57,034 nt of DNA. It comes from Rubellimicrobium sp. CFH 75288 (GTDB lineage Bacteria > Pseudomonadota > Alphaproteobacteria > Rhodobacterales > Rhodobacteraceae). Where the stretch lies: positions 1-57,034 of the forward strand of contig NZ_WYDP01000015.1 of assembly GCF_009904055.1 (NCBI RefSeq), given 5' to 3'. The notes under the pieces were generated by a model that saw only the letters and a list, made by a program, of their open reading frames with translations, ran no database searches and was not told where the DNA came from. A program made the position numbers and the translations under genes. Below, piece after piece: positions 44,380-53,642 of this stretch (the first letter of the stretch is position 1; each line of letters begins with the position of its first letter).

Positions 44380-45606
44380 TCAGGCCCTCAGCAGCGCCTT
44401 GAGGTCCGTGGCCGGATCGGCCAGGACCTCGGGCGCGGGCGAGCGGCCGGCCTCGATCAGCCGCTTGCCGATCATGTAGGCGCGCGGGTCGTTCATCGCG
44501 TCCACGGCGAGCAGCCGGTCGCCCCGGAAGTACCAGTGCGAGCGCGGCGCCTGCTCGCCCGCGCCGGCCGACCGGACCACGATGCGGTCGTGCCCGGTTC
44601 CCAGCCCGGCGATCTGGAGCTTGCAATCGTACTGGTCCGACCAGAACCACGGCGCGGCGCGATAGGGCGTCTCCGCCCCGAGGATGTTGCGGGCCACCGT
44701 CTCGGCCTGGTCGATGGCATGGCCCACCGATTCGAGGCGGATGCGCCCCTCGCCATGCGGAAACGAGGCGCAATCGCCCGCCGCCCAGACATGCGGCGCC
44801 GAGGTGCGGCCGTATTCGTCGGTGCGGATCCCGTTCTCCACTGCGATGCCCGCGCTCTCGGCCAGGGCGGTGTTGGGCACGATGCCGATCCCCACGAGAA
44901 CCAGATCGGCCGCCACCTCGGCTCCGTCCGACAGGCGCGCCCCGCGCACCCGACCCTGCCCGTCGTCGAGCAGCCGGTCGAGACCCGTCTCCTCGCGGAT
45001 CTCCACCCCGTGGGCGCGGTGAAGCGCCCGGATGTAGTCGGCCGTCTCGGGCGCGGCCACGCGGGCGAGGATGCGCGGCGCCATCTCCACCACCGTCACG
45101 CGCAGGCCGCGCTGGGCCGCCACCGCCGCCCCCTCGAGGCCGATATAGCCGCCGCCCACCACGAGGGCCGGCCGGCCGGGGACCATCTCGGGGGCGAGCG
45201 CGTCGGCATCGCGGATGTCGCGCATCGTGTGGACCCCCCGCAGGTCGCCCCCCATCGCGGCCGGCAGCCGCCGGGGCGTGGAGCCCGTGCAGAGCACGAG
45301 CTCGTCATAAGGGATCTCGGCCCCGGTCACGAGGGTGACGACTCGCCGGCCCGTGTCGATCGCCGCCGCTTCGGCGCCGAGGCGCAGGTCGATTCCGTGC
45401 TCGGAGTAGAAGGCCTCGGGGCGCAGGTAGAGCCGCTCGCGCGGCAGCTCGCCGAGCAGGTAGTCCTTGGACAGCGGCGGGCGCTGGTAGGGGGGGTGGG
45501 GCTCGGCCCCGATCAGCGTGATCGTGCCGTCGAAGCCCTCGGCGCGCAGCCGCGCCACCAGCGCAAGCCCCGCCTGTCCGGCGCCCACCACGACGACATG
45601 GGTCAT
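44380..45606 (-). CDS. FAD-dependent ferredoxin (rhodocoxin/putidaredoxin) reductase-like oxidoreductase
   Basis: The 408-residue flavoprotein has two dinucleotide folds: N-terminal FAD site VVGAGQAGLALVARLR with PPYQRPPLSKDYL, and the NADH site VVGGGYIGLEGAAVA (about 150-165); WAAGDCASFPHGEG holds the second FAD contact. This is the reductase type that serves [2Fe-2S] ferredoxins of P450 or dioxygenase systems. No ferredoxin or oxygenase gene is adjacent, so its partner is unknown. ATG 45606 is divergent from the peroxiredoxin gene by 83 bp. Confidence 0.9.
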   Translation of the reverse strand: MTHVVVVGAGQAGLALVARLRAEGFDGTITLIGAEPHPPYQRPPLSKDYLLGELPRERLYLRPEAFYSEHGIDLRLGAEAAAIDTGRRVVTLVTGAEIPYDELVLCTGSTPRRLPAAMGGDLRGVHTMRDIRDADALAPEMVPGRPALVVGGGYIGLEGAAVAAQRGLRVTVVEMAPRILARVAAPETADYIRALHRAHGVEIREETGLDRLLDDGQGRVRGARLSDGAEVAADLVLVGIGIVPNTALAESAGIAVENGIRTDEYGRTSAPHVWAAGDCASFPHGEGRIRLESVGHAIDQAETVARNILGAETPYRAAPWFWSDQYDCKLQIAGLGTGHDRIVVRSAGAGEQAPRSHWYFRGDRLLAVDAMNDPRAYMIGKRLIEAGRSPAPEVLADPATDLKALLRA

Positions 45607-45689
45607 CCCGCATCTCCCCGCTTGACGGCGCGCACCGTATCCGCCCCATTGGCCCGTGCAACCGGAAAGGGCCGGAAGGGAGACGTGCC

Positions 45690-46178
45690 ATGGCGATCGC
45701 GGCGGGCGAGCGGCTGCCCGAGGGACGGGTTCTGCGGATGGGCGAGGGGGGCGTGGAGGAGGTGGCCACGCGCGAGCTGTTCGCCGGGCGCCGCGTGGTC
45801 CTGTTCGGGGTGCCGGGGGCCTATACCTCCACCTGCACGAATGCCCATGTCCCGAGCTTCGTGCGCACGAGGCCCCGCCTCGCGGAGAAGGGGGTGGACG
45901 CGGTCCTCTGCCTGGCGGGCAACGATCCCTTCGTGCTGCGCGCCTGGGGCGAGGCGACGGGTGCGACCGCGGCCGGGATCGAGATGATCGCCGACCCGTC
46001 GGGCGACTGGATCGTGGCCCTGGGCGAGGAGCTGACCAACCCGGCCGTGGGATTTCACCGCCGCTCGCGCCGCTTCGCGGCCCTGATCGAGGACGGGGTG
46101 GTGCGGCACTGGGCCGACGAGGAGAGCCCCGGCGCCTGCACCGTCTCCTCGGGGGAGGCGATGCTCGAACGGATCTGA
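45690..46178 (+). CDS. Peroxiredoxin, Prx5 type
   Basis: A 162-residue thioredoxin-fold peroxidase with the peroxidatic cysteine C49 in VPGAYTSTCTNAHVPSF (motif PxxxTxxC). C74 and a C-terminal cysteine in PGACTVSSGEAML are candidates for resolving. It reduces hydrogen or alkyl peroxides, usually with glutathione/glutaredoxin. It is divergent from a ferredoxin-reductase-like gene and 7 bp from the convergent phhB. Confidence 0.92.
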   Translation: MAIAAGERLPEGRVLRMGEGGVEEVATRELFAGRRVVLFGVPGAYTSTCTNAHVPSFVRTRPRLAEKGVDAVLCLAGNDPFVLRAWGEATGATAAGIEMIADPSGDWIVALGEELTNPAVGFHRRSRRFAALIEDGVVRHWADEESPGACTVSSGEAMLERI

Positions 46179-46185
46179 GCGCCCC

Positions 46186-46560
46186 TCAGCCGCCCTGCGC
46201 GCGGGCGTGCTCGACCTTGCACAGGCAGACGATCGCCTCGGTCTGGTCGCGCTGGACCTCGGCCTCGCCGGCGAGGGCGTCGATGCGGGGGGCCATCTCC
46301 ACGTCGAGGCGCGACAGCCCGTCGCAGGCATGGGTGGTCAGGCGCAGGTCCACCACGTTGTAGACGTTGCGCCAGTCGGGATGGTGCCCCGACTTCTCGG
46401 CCAGAAGCGCCACGCGCGACATGAAGCCCCAGGCCTCGGAGAAGGAGCGGAACTTCCAGATCTTGCGGATCGCGTCCGTTTCCGGGTCCGCGCCCCAGCC
46501 CGCCTCTCCCAGGGGGGGCAGGAGCCGGTCGCGTTCCTCCTGCGTGAGCCGTTCAACCAT
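46186..46560 (-). CDS. phhB: 4a-hydroxytetrahydrobiopterin dehydratase (pterin-4a-carbinolamine dehydratase)
   Basis: The 124-residue protein has the family motif EKSGHHPDWRNVYNVVDLRL with the paired histidines, then THACDGLSRLD. It regenerates the pterin cofactor of phenylalanine hydroxylase or acts as a pterin-binding protein. About 30 residues after GLSRLD extend beyond most homologues and include a CLC pair near the end (IVCLCKVEH). No phenylalanine hydroxylase gene is in the window. It overlaps the upstream GST gene by 8 bp. Confidence 0.9.
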   Translation of the reverse strand: MVERLTQEERDRLLPPLGEAGWGADPETDAIRKIWKFRSFSEAWGFMSRVALLAEKSGHHPDWRNVYNVVDLRLTTHACDGLSRLDVEMAPRIDALAGEAEVQRDQTEAIVCLCKVEHARAQGG

Positions 46561-47173
46561 CGGTCGTCTCCCGTTCCACGAGAAGCCGGTCGTCCTCCTC
46601 GGCCGCGCGCAGGCGGGCGGGACGATCGGCGATGCGCTCCCAATACGCTGCAAGCGCGGGATCGGACGGCAGCGTGCCGAAGAGCAGGCCGAAGCCCACC
46701 TGCGAGCCGAGATAGACGTCCACGGCCGAGAAGCGGTCGCCCACGGCAAAGTCGCGGCCGCGCAGATGGTCGCAGAGCACCCGCAGCACGGTGTCGAAAT
46801 CGCCCCAGCCCGCGCGGCCGCGATGCTCGGGCGCGACCTCCCAGCCGAAGGAGCGGCTGACGATGGCCTGCTCGAGCGGGCCGGCCGCGAACAGGAGCCA
46901 CCGCCAGAAGCCCGCCCGGTCCCCGGGCAGAAGGTCCGCCTCGGGAAAGGCCTCGGCGAGATAGCCGCAGATCGCGGCCGTCTCGGTCACCACGGCGCCG
47001 TCATGGACCAGCGCGGGGACCTTGCCCATCGGGTTGATCGCCCGGTAGGCGGGGTCCTTCATGGGCGCCCCGAAGGCGACGATCCGCGCCTCGTAGGGCT
47101 GGCCCGTCTCCTCGATCATCCAGCGGGCGATGCGGCCGCGCGACTGGGGATGGGTGTAGAGGACGAGGGCCAT
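46553..47173 (-). CDS. Glutathione S-transferase family protein
   Basis: A 206-residue GST: thioredoxin-like N-terminal domain (LVLYTHPQSRGRIARWMIEE, then INPMGKVPALVHDG and VTETAAICGYLAEAF with the cis-proline and glutathione-binding SNAIL-like TETA) and an all-helical C-terminal domain with FSAVDVYLGSQVGFGLLFG. The serine in PQSRGR may activate glutathione. Substrate unknown. It is co-transcribed with phhB. Confidence 0.92.
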   Translation of the reverse strand: MALVLYTHPQSRGRIARWMIEETGQPYEARIVAFGAPMKDPAYRAINPMGKVPALVHDGAVVTETAAICGYLAEAFPEADLLPGDRAGFWRWLLFAAGPLEQAIVSRSFGWEVAPEHRGRAGWGDFDTVLRVLCDHLRGRDFAVGDRFSAVDVYLGSQVGFGLLFGTLPSDPALAAYWERIADRPARLRAAEEDDRLLVERETTDG

Positions 47174-47237
47174 GGCGCGCTCCGGTCCGTTCGGGCGCAG
47201 CCTAGCCGGTCCCGGTCCGCCGATCCAGCGGCCGCCC

Positions 47238-48428
47238 TCACTCGCGTTCGGGGGGCGCCCCGGGTCGCGGGCCGCGGCGGAAGGGCCCGAGGGCGGTCAT
47301 CACCGCGATCTCGGTGTCCACGGCCGCGCGCTCGCGCACGACGAACTCGGCCACGGCGGCGCGCAGGCGGTCGTCGGCGATCCAGTGGAGCGAATGGGTG
47401 CGCACCGGGCGGTAGCCGCGCGCGACCTTGTGCTCGCCCTGCGCGCCAGCCTCCACGCGCGCCAGCCCGTGCGCCAGCGCCCAGTCGATCGCGCGGTGAT
47501 AGCAGAGCTCGAAATGCATGAAGGGGATCGTCTCGGTGGCGCCCCAGTAGCGGCCGAACAGCGCCTCGCGTCCGATCCAGTTGAGCGCGCCCGCCACGGG
47601 ACGCCCCCTCCGGGCGGCGACAAAGAGCACCACGTCCTCGGCCATGCGCTCGGCCGCGAGGTCGAAGAAGCGGCGCGTCAGGTAGGGCCGGCCCCACTTG
47701 CGCGCGCCGGTGTCCTGATAGAAGCGCCACATCGCATCCCAGTGCGCGGGGCGCAGGTCCGCACCCGCAAGCGCCTCGATCGTCCCGCCGAAGCCCTGGG
47801 CCGCGGCCCGCTCGTGGCGGATGGCCTTGCGCTTGCGCGACGACAGGGTGTCGAGGAAGTCCGCAAAGTCGCGATAGCCCTCGTTGAACCAGTGGAACTG
47901 CTCGCCCGTGCGGGGGATCAGGCCCAGCGCCGCGCCGGCCTCGGCCTCGGAGCCGGTGCAAAAGGTGAGATGGGCCGAGGACAGGTCGTTGTCCTCCACG
48001 AGGCGCACGAGCGTGCCGAGAAGGGCGGGCTGCGCCGTCGCCTCGGTCCCCGGCCGGCACAGGAGGCGGCGGCCGGGGACGGGGGTGAAGGGGACGGCCA
48101 CCTGGAGCTTGGGATAGTAGCGGCCGCCCGCGCGCTCCCAGGCGTCGGCCCAAGACCAGTCGAAGACGTATTCGCCCTGGCTGTGGCCCTTGACGTAGAG
48201 GGGCAGCACGGCGAGGAGGCGGCCGCCCTCGCGCAGCGCGAGGGGGCGGGGCTGCCAGCCCGTGCCGGGCCCGACCGAGCCCGATTCCTCGAGCGCGAGG
48301 AGGAAGCGATGCGTCGTGAAGGGATCGAGGGGCCGGCCGCCGTCGGCCGTCTCGGGGGCGGCGCAGGCATCCCAGTCCGCGGCCGGGATCTCGGCCACGG
48401 AGGCATGCGCCGTCACCGTGAGGCTCAC
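47238..48428 (-). CDS. FemAB/GNAT-type acyltransferase-like protein (DUF482)
   Basis: A 396-residue protein of the peptidogalycan-biosynthesis-like (DUF482) family with a double GNAT fold: PLDPFTTHRFLLALEESGSVG at the N-terminus, SSRKRKAIRHERAAA in the middle and VAGALNWIGREALFGRYWGATE, FELCYHRAIDWALAHGLARVEAGAQGEHKVARGY in the second lobe. Its reaction is unknown; relatives transfer aminoacyl or acyl groups. GTG 48428 starts inside the upstream gene's stop (GTGA), so it is translated with the GDPD gene. Confidence 0.85.
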   Translation of the reverse strand: MSLTVTAHASVAEIPAADWDACAAPETADGGRPLDPFTTHRFLLALEESGSVGPGTGWQPRPLALREGGRLLAVLPLYVKGHSQGEYVFDWSWADAWERAGGRYYPKLQVAVPFTPVPGRRLLCRPGTEATAQPALLGTLVRLVEDNDLSSAHLTFCTGSEAEAGAALGLIPRTGEQFHWFNEGYRDFADFLDTLSSRKRKAIRHERAAAQGFGGTIEALAGADLRPAHWDAMWRFYQDTGARKWGRPYLTRRFFDLAAERMAEDVVLFVAARRGRPVAGALNWIGREALFGRYWGATETIPFMHFELCYHRAIDWALAHGLARVEAGAQGEHKVARGYRPVRTHSLHWIADDRLRAAVAEFVVRERAAVDTEIAVMTALGPFRRGPRPGAPPERE

Positions 48429-49189
48429 GCCCGGTAGCCCTCGAAGGTGACGTTGTCGGCCACGAGCCGCGCCAGACGCTCCTGCCAGGGGGCGCGGATG
48501 GTCCAGCACAGGATGGCCGCGCCGCGCCGGCGGAGGCGGCGCAGGTCCGGCCGCCACAGGTCGAGCGCCTTGTGGCTGACAAAGGAGGCGCCCGTCCGGT
48601 CGTAATGCTTCACGAGGCGCAGCTGGGTGAGGACCGCCTCGGGGATGCCCGGCCAGTCGCGGGCGCGGAAGGGATCGGTGGTCAGGCCGCGCGGCAGGTC
48701 CGGGCGCAGCTCGGCCAGACGGGCCACCATGTGCGGGTTGAAGGACATGAGCGCCACCGGCCCCTCGTAGCCGTGGAGCGCACGTGCGGTCGCCTCCTCC
48801 AGATGGGCCGGCCCCTCGCCCAGCTCGCCGGTCTGGTCCTTGAGCTCGATGAGGAGCGGCACGCGCCCCCGCACGAGGGCGAGCAGGTCCGACAGGCGCG
48901 GGATCGTCTCGCCGCCGCCGCCGCGCAGCGGGATGCGCACGAGTTCGGCCGCCTCGCGCGCGGCGACGGGCCCCGTCTCGTCCGTCAGCCGGTCGAGGTC
49001 GTGGTCGTGGAACACCATCGCCTCGCCGTCGGCCGAGGGCTGGAGGTCGAATTCGAGCGGGTAGCCCGCCTCGATCCCCGCGCGCACGGCCGCGAGCGAG
49101 TTCTCGGGCCGCCCCTCGCCCCAGAGCGCGCGATGCGCCACGGGGCGGTCGAGAAAGGCGCGCGGGAGCGGAACGACGGGGGCGCTCAT
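48425..49189 (-). CDS. Glycerophosphodiester phosphodiesterase family protein
   Basis: The 254-residue TIM-barrel protein has the GDPD catalytic start VAHRALWGEGRPENSLAA (His19, E29-N30), LEFDLQPSADGEAMVFHDHDLDRLT with the second histidine, and VPLLIELKD. It hydrolyses glycerophosphodiesters to glycerol-3-phosphate. No signal peptide is visible, so it acts in the cytoplasm. It overlaps the genes on both sides by 4 bp (RidA-family gene upstream, DUF482 gene downstream). Confidence 0.9.
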   Translation of the reverse strand: MSAPVVPLPRAFLDRPVAHRALWGEGRPENSLAAVRAGIEAGYPLEFDLQPSADGEAMVFHDHDLDRLTDETGPVAAREAAELVRIPLRGGGGETIPRLSDLLALVRGRVPLLIELKDQTGELGEGPAHLEEATARALHGYEGPVALMSFNPHMVARLAELRPDLPRGLTTDPFRARDWPGIPEAVLTQLRLVKHYDRTGASFVSHKALDLWRPDLRRLRRRGAAILCWTIRAPWQERLARLVADNVTFEGYRA

Positions 49190-49647
49190 CGCAGAAGGAA
49201 CACGCCTTCCACCTCCACGGCGGCGCCGAGGGGCAGGGCGGAGACGCCGATGGCCGAGCGCGCATGCCGACCCGCCTCGTCCAGAAGGGCCACGAACAGG
49301 TCGGAGGCGCCGTTGACCACCTTGGGCTGGTCGACGAAGCCCGGCGCGGAGGCGACAAAGCCCGTGAGCTTGACCACCCGCAGCAGCCGGTCCCAGTCGC
49401 CCCCGCAGGCGGCACGCACCTGCGACAGGAGCTGGAGCGCGCAGCTCTCGGCCGCCCTGGCGCCCTCCTCGATCGACAGGTCGCCCCCCAGCGTGCCGCG
49501 CCAGACGCCGCCCGAGGCGTCGCGCGAGATCTGGCCCGAGACGTGCAGAAGGTCGCCCGCGCGCACGAAGGGCACATAGGATGCGAGCGGCGCGGCCGGC
49601 TCGGGCAGAACGAGGCCCCGGTCCCTGAGGCGGTCGTCGATGGTCAT
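49186..49647 (-). CDS. RidA/YjgF-family protein
   Basis: A 153-residue Rid-family protein with VSGQISRDASG, GARAAESCALQLLSQVRAACG and the signature RSAIGVSALPLGAAVEVEGVFLL; the arginine in HARSAIGV is where imine/enamine deaminases hold the substrate carboxylate. It is longer than RidA itself (about 128 residues) and resembles the YjgH/Rid2-like branch; function is probably hydrolysis of reactive imines or a related step. First gene of the three-gene overlap with GDPD and DUF482. Confidence 0.88.
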   Translation of the reverse strand: MTIDDRLRDRGLVLPEPAAPLASYVPFVRAGDLLHVSGQISRDASGGVWRGTLGGDLSIEEGARAAESCALQLLSQVRAACGGDWDRLLRVVKLTGFVASAPGFVDQPKVVNGASDLFVALLDEAGRHARSAIGVSALPLGAAVEVEGVFLLR

Positions 49648-49713
49648 GGTCTCTCCCCCTGCTGCAGCGCGCGGACGGTAGTGCGCTGCCCGCCGCCCGT
49701 CCACCGGAGGCGC

Positions 49714-51033
49714 TCAGGTCTCCCGGAAGGCCTTGGCGAAGTAGTCGGTGAGCGGCTTGAGCAGGAACGACAGGGGCGTGCGCTCGCCCGTGCGGATGAA
49801 GGCCTCGACCGGCATCCCGGGCAGGAGCGCCATGCCGGGGGGCAGGCGGTCGTGCTCACCCTCGGCGATCTCGATATCGGCGCGGTAGAAGCTGAGGCGC
49901 GAAGCCTGGTCCTGGAAGGCATCGGCCGAGACCTGGGTCACGCGGCCGCGCAGTTCGGGCGTCTGGCGCTGGTTGAAGGCGGGAAAGCGCAGGATGACCT
50001 CTTGACCGACATGGACCTCGTCCACATGGATGGGCTCCACCTGGCTCGCGATCACCAGGGGGCGGTCTTGGGGCACGATGTAGAGGACCGGCTCGGCCGC
50101 GCGGATGACCGAGCGGGGGGCGAACACCGTCATGCCGTGGACGATGCCGCCCACGGGCGCGCGGAGGTCGAGCCGCTCGAGCCGCAGCAGCAGCGCCCGG
50201 CGCCGCTCGGACAGGTCGATCTCGTCGAACTGGAGGTCGCGCAACCGCGAGGATGCCTCCTCGCGCCGGGCCGATTCGAGGCGCAGGATCTCGATCTCGA
50301 TCTCGGTGATGCGGCCCTCGGCCTGGGCGGCGGCGGCCACGAGCTCGCCCTTGCGCCCCTCGAGCGCGGCCTGTTCGCGCTCGAGCTCGAGCACGCGGCC
50401 CGCCTGCGCAAGCCCGCGGTCGAGCAGCGACTGCTGGGCGGCAAGCTCGCGCGCGATCAGGGCGAGCTGGGTCTCGATGGCGGCCTGCTGGGCGCGGATG
50501 CCCTCGATCTGGCTGGCGATCTGGCCGCGCCGCCGGGTGAGCTGCTCGACCTCGCGCAGCGCGGTCTCGCGGCGCTGGGCGAAGAGCCGCTCGGAGCCCG
50601 CCATCAGCTCCGCGGCGACGGGATTGGTCGATTCGGCCAGAAGCGGATCAAAGGTCAGCCGGTCCGCGCCCGATTCCTCGGCCTCGAAGCGGGCGCGGCG
50701 GGCGAGCACCTCCAGAAGCTGCCCCTCCACGACGGCAAGTTCGCTCTCGAGCGCGCGCGCATCGAGCCGCACGAGCAGGTCGCCCGCCTCGACCCGGTCG
50801 CCGTCCGCCACCAGGATCTCGGCCACCACGCCGCCGTCCAGATGCTGGACGACCTGGCGGTTCTGGGCGACCTCGACCCGGCCATGGGCGATCACCGCCC
50901 CCGTGATCGGCGTGAGACCGGCCCAGAGGCCGAATCCGCCCACGAGGACCAGCAGGCACAGAAGGCCCAAGACCAGGGGCGGCCCGGCCGACCATCGCAC
51001 GGCCGGCGGTCGGGGATCGGGACGCGCGGTCAT
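49714..51033 (-). CDS. HlyD-family periplasmic adaptor of a type I secretion system (PrtE type)
   Basis: A 439-residue membrane fusion protein: one N-terminal membrane helix (about 18-42), a lipoyl half-motif [28 protein letters not shown] (split by the hairpin), a long coiled-coil hairpin (about 85-285) and the beta domain with [17 protein letters not shown] and the conserved end [24 protein letters not shown]. It bridges the ABC exporter to an outer-membrane TolC protein. It overlaps the ATPase gene by 4 bp. No tolC gene or RTX substrate gene lies in the window. Confidence 0.93.
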   Translation of the reverse strand: MTARPDPRPPAVRWSAGPPLVLGLLCLLVLVGGFGLWAGLTPITGAVIAHGRVEVAQNRQVVQHLDGGVVAEILVADGDRVEAGDLLVRLDARALESELAVVEGQLLEVLARRARFEAEESGADRLTFDPLLAESTNPVAAELMAGSERLFAQRRETALREVEQLTRRRGQIASQIEGIRAQQAAIETQLALIARELAAQQSLLDRGLAQAGRVLELEREQAALEGRKGELVAAAAQAEGRITEIEIEILRLESARREEASSRLRDLQFDEIDLSERRRALLLRLERLDLRAPVGGIVHGMTVFAPRSVIRAAEPVLYIVPQDRPLVIASQVEPIHVDEVHVGQEVILRFPAFNQRQTPELRGRVTQVSADAFQDQASRLSFYRADIEIAEGEHDRLPPGMALLPGMPVEAFIRTGERTPLSFLLKPLTDYFAKAFRET

Positions 51034-52766
51034 GTCACGCCCCCTGCGGGGGTGGGCGCGATCTGCCGGTGGTTGGCGACCGTCTCGCGCAGGACGTCCT
51101 CCTTGGGACCGAAGGCGCGGCGGGCCCCGTTCTCGAGCAGCAGCAGCAGGTCGCATTCGGCGATGGCGGCGGGGCGGTGGGCCATGATGAGCACGGCCGC
51201 CCCGCGGGCCTTGAGCGCGCGGATCGCGGCGTTGAGCGCCACGGAGCCGTCGTTGTCGAGGTTCGAGTTGGGCTCGTCGAGGACCACCACGACGGGATCG
51301 CCGTAGAGCGCGCGCGCAAGCCCGATGCGCTGGATCTGCCCGCCCGAGAGGCGGCCCCCGGCGGCCGAGACGCGCGTGTCGTAGCCCTCGGGCAGGCGCA
51401 GGATCATCTCGTGCGCGGCCGCCTGCTGGGCGGCGCGGACCACGGCGGCGTCGTCGGGTTCGGGCGACAGCCGGGCGATGTTCTCCTTGATGGTCCCGTC
51501 GAACAGCGTCACGCGCTGGGGCAGATAGCCGATGTAGCGGCCGAGCACGTCCGGGTCGTACTGGTCGAGCGCGGCGCCGTCGAGGCGGATCTTGCCCGCC
51601 GCCGGGCGCCAGGCGCCGGTGATGGCGCGCGCCAGCGTGGACTTGCCCGCGCCCGACAGGCCGATGACCCCCACCGCCTGTCCGGGCTCCACGCGGAAGC
51701 TGACCATCCGCAGCGTCGCCTGCGTCTCGCCGGGCGGAACCACCGTCACCTGCTCGAGTTCGAGACGGCCGCGCGGGCGGGGCAGGGCGGTGCGCCGCAT
51801 CTCCTCCGGGACGGCGCCGAGCAGCCGCGCGAGGTTGGTCCAGGCCTCGCGGCCCCGCGCGAGCACCGCCCATTGGCCGACGATCACCTCGACCGGGGCG
51901 AGCGCGCGGCCGAGCAGGATGGAGCCCGCGATCATCGCGCCCGCCGTCATCTCGCCGCGCAGGACCAGAAAGGCCCCGAGCCCGAGCATGGCCGATTGCA
52001 GGAACAGCCGGACGGCCCGGATCACGGCGCTGTAGGTGCCGCCCGCATCCTGCGCGCCGATGGCCGAGGCGAGCGCACGGGCGCGCGCCTCGTTCCAGCG
52101 GGCGAAGGCCGCCTCGCGCATGCCGAGCGACTGGATCGTCTCGCCTTCCTGCCGGATCTGGCTGCCGGCCGCGTCGGCGGCAAAGGCGCTGTGGGCCGCC
52201 ACCTCGAGCGGGCGACGCGTCGCGGCCTGGTTCATGAGCGCAAGCAGGATCAGCACGGCCGCCCCGACGAGCGCCAGATAGCCCATCCACGGATGGAACA
52301 GGAAGATGCCCGCAAAGAACAGCGGCGCAAAGGGCACGTCGAACAGCGCCATCAGCGCCGGCGAGGTCAGCGCGCGCTGGACGGATTCGAGGTCGCGCAG
52401 GCCGGTCTGGGCCTCGCGCTCGGCCCGGGCGAGCGAGCCGGCCCGCAGGCTGGCGGAAAACACCCGCCGGTCGAGCCGCGACTGGAACCGCGCGCCGACC
52501 CGGCCCATCAGGCGCCCGCGCACGAAATCGAGCACCGCCATGCAGCCGTACAGAAAGGCCACAAGGACCGACAGCGCGATCAGCGTCTCCACCGAGCGCG
52601 AACCCAGCACCCGGTCATAGACGTTGAGCATGTAGAGCGGCCCCGTGAGCATCAGCAGGTTCACCGCCAGGCTGAACACCGCCACGGCGACCAGAAGACC
52701 GCGGCTTTCCGCCCGGGCCGCACGAAGCTCGGCAAGTCCCCGCGCAAGATGCTCCTCGGCAGCCAT
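51030..52766 (-). CDS. Type I secretion system permease/ATPase (PrtD family)
   Basis: A 578-residue ABC exporter half with an N-terminal six-helix membrane domain (about 20-300) and one ABC cassette: Walker A GLSGAGKS (369-376), signature LSGGQ (473-477), Walker [13 protein letters not shown] (about 492-503). There is no C39 peptidase-like domain, so it is of the PrtD/AprD type that exports proteases, lipases and other RTX or non-RTX proteins with C-terminal signals. It pairs with the downstream HlyD protein. The gene is divergent from mlaA by 114 bp. Confidence 0.93.
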   Translation of the reverse strand: MAAEEHLARGLAELRAARAESRGLLVAVAVFSLAVNLLMLTGPLYMLNVYDRVLGSRSVETLIALSVLVAFLYGCMAVLDFVRGRLMGRVGARFQSRLDRRVFSASLRAGSLARAEREAQTGLRDLESVQRALTSPALMALFDVPFAPLFFAGIFLFHPWMGYLALVGAAVLILLALMNQAATRRPLEVAAHSAFAADAAGSQIRQEGETIQSLGMREAAFARWNEARARALASAIGAQDAGGTYSAVIRAVRLFLQSAMLGLGAFLVLRGEMTAGAMIAGSILLGRALAPVEVIVGQWAVLARGREAWTNLARLLGAVPEEMRRTALPRPRGRLELEQVTVVPPGETQATLRMVSFRVEPGQAVGVIGLSGAGKSTLARAITGAWRPAAGKIRLDGAALDQYDPDVLGRYIGYLPQRVTLFDGTIKENIARLSPEPDDAAVVRAAQQAAAHEMILRLPEGYDTRVSAAGGRLSGGQIQRIGLARALYGDPVVVVLDEPNSNLDNDGSVALNAAIRALKARGAAVLIMAHRPAAIAECDLLLLLENGARRAFGPKEDVLRETVANHRQIAPTPAGGVT

Positions 52767-52880
52767 CGGCTCCTCCGATCCTCACGGCGGCGCGAGGCGG
52801 GCGTGAGGCCCCGGGGGTTCGCGTCCGACCGCAGGACCGCTATAGCAGATGCGACGTCGGCCGACACGGGGGGTCCGTTC

Positions 52881-53642
52881 ATGCCACGCCGTTCCGATCC
52901 CGCGCCGGCGGGCCCCGCGCGGCCGGCCCTCCTCTGGGCCCTGGCCCTCCTGGCGGCGGCCGCGGGCTGCACGCCGGCCCCGCCGGGCGAGGCGTTCAAC
53001 GACCCGTTCGAGGCCCGCAACCGCGAGATCCATGCCTTCAACAAGGCCCTCGACCAGGCGGTGCTGCGTCCGCTGGCGCGCGCGGCCCTCGAGGCCCCGC
53101 CCGAACTGACCCAGCCCGTGGTCAACGTCTCGGCCCATGCCGGTCTGCCCGGAACGGTGGTCAACAACCTTCTTCAGGGGGATCTGGAAGGCGCGGCCAC
53201 CAATACGCTGCGCTTTGCGATCAACACGACGCTGGGGCTGGCCGGCCTGTTCGATCCGGCGGGCGAGATCGGCCTGCGGGAGGTGGAGACCGATTTCGGC
53301 GCCACGCTGGCGGCCTGGGGGGTGCCGGAGGGGGCCTATCTGGAACTGCCGGGCATCGGCCCCTCCACCGAGCGCGACGCAGCGGGGCGGGTCGTGGACT
53401 TCCTCGTCGATCCGCTCGACCGCCTCGTGCAGCTGCCGCTCGCGCTGCGCGTGGCCGCCAAGGCCGGCGAGGAGGTCGTCGAGCGGGCGCAACTCTTTGG
53501 CGTGATCGACGATATTCTCTATCAGAGCGCGGACTCCTATGCCCAGGCTCGCCTGATCTACCTGCAGAACCGCCGCTTCGAGCTGGGCGACACCCGCGAC
53601 GAGGCGGAGGTCTTCTTCGATCCCTATGAGGAGGAGTTCTGA
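52881..53642 (+). CDS. mlaA: MlaA (VacJ) family outer-membrane lipoprotein
   Basis: MlaA removes misplaced phospholipids from the outer leaflet of the outer membrane. The 253-residue protein has a lipoprotein signal (AAAAGC, Cys30), then FNDPFEARNREIHAFNKALDQ and the MlaA core NFL-like segment (VVNNLLQGDLEGAATNTLRFAINT), with GVPEGAYLELPGIGPSTERDAAG. ATG 52881 gives a basic n-region. It overlaps the following mlaC gene by one base (TGATG), so they are translated together. Confidence 0.92.
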   Translation: MPRRSDPAPAGPARPALLWALALLAAAAGCTPAPPGEAFNDPFEARNREIHAFNKALDQAVLRPLARAALEAPPELTQPVVNVSAHAGLPGTVVNNLLQGDLEGAATNTLRFAINTTLGLAGLFDPAGEIGLREVETDFGATLAAWGVPEGAYLELPGIGPSTERDAAGRVVDFLVDPLDRLVQLPLALRVAAKAGEEVVERAQLFGVIDDILYQSADSYAQARLIYLQNRRFELGDTRDEAEVFFDPYEEEF

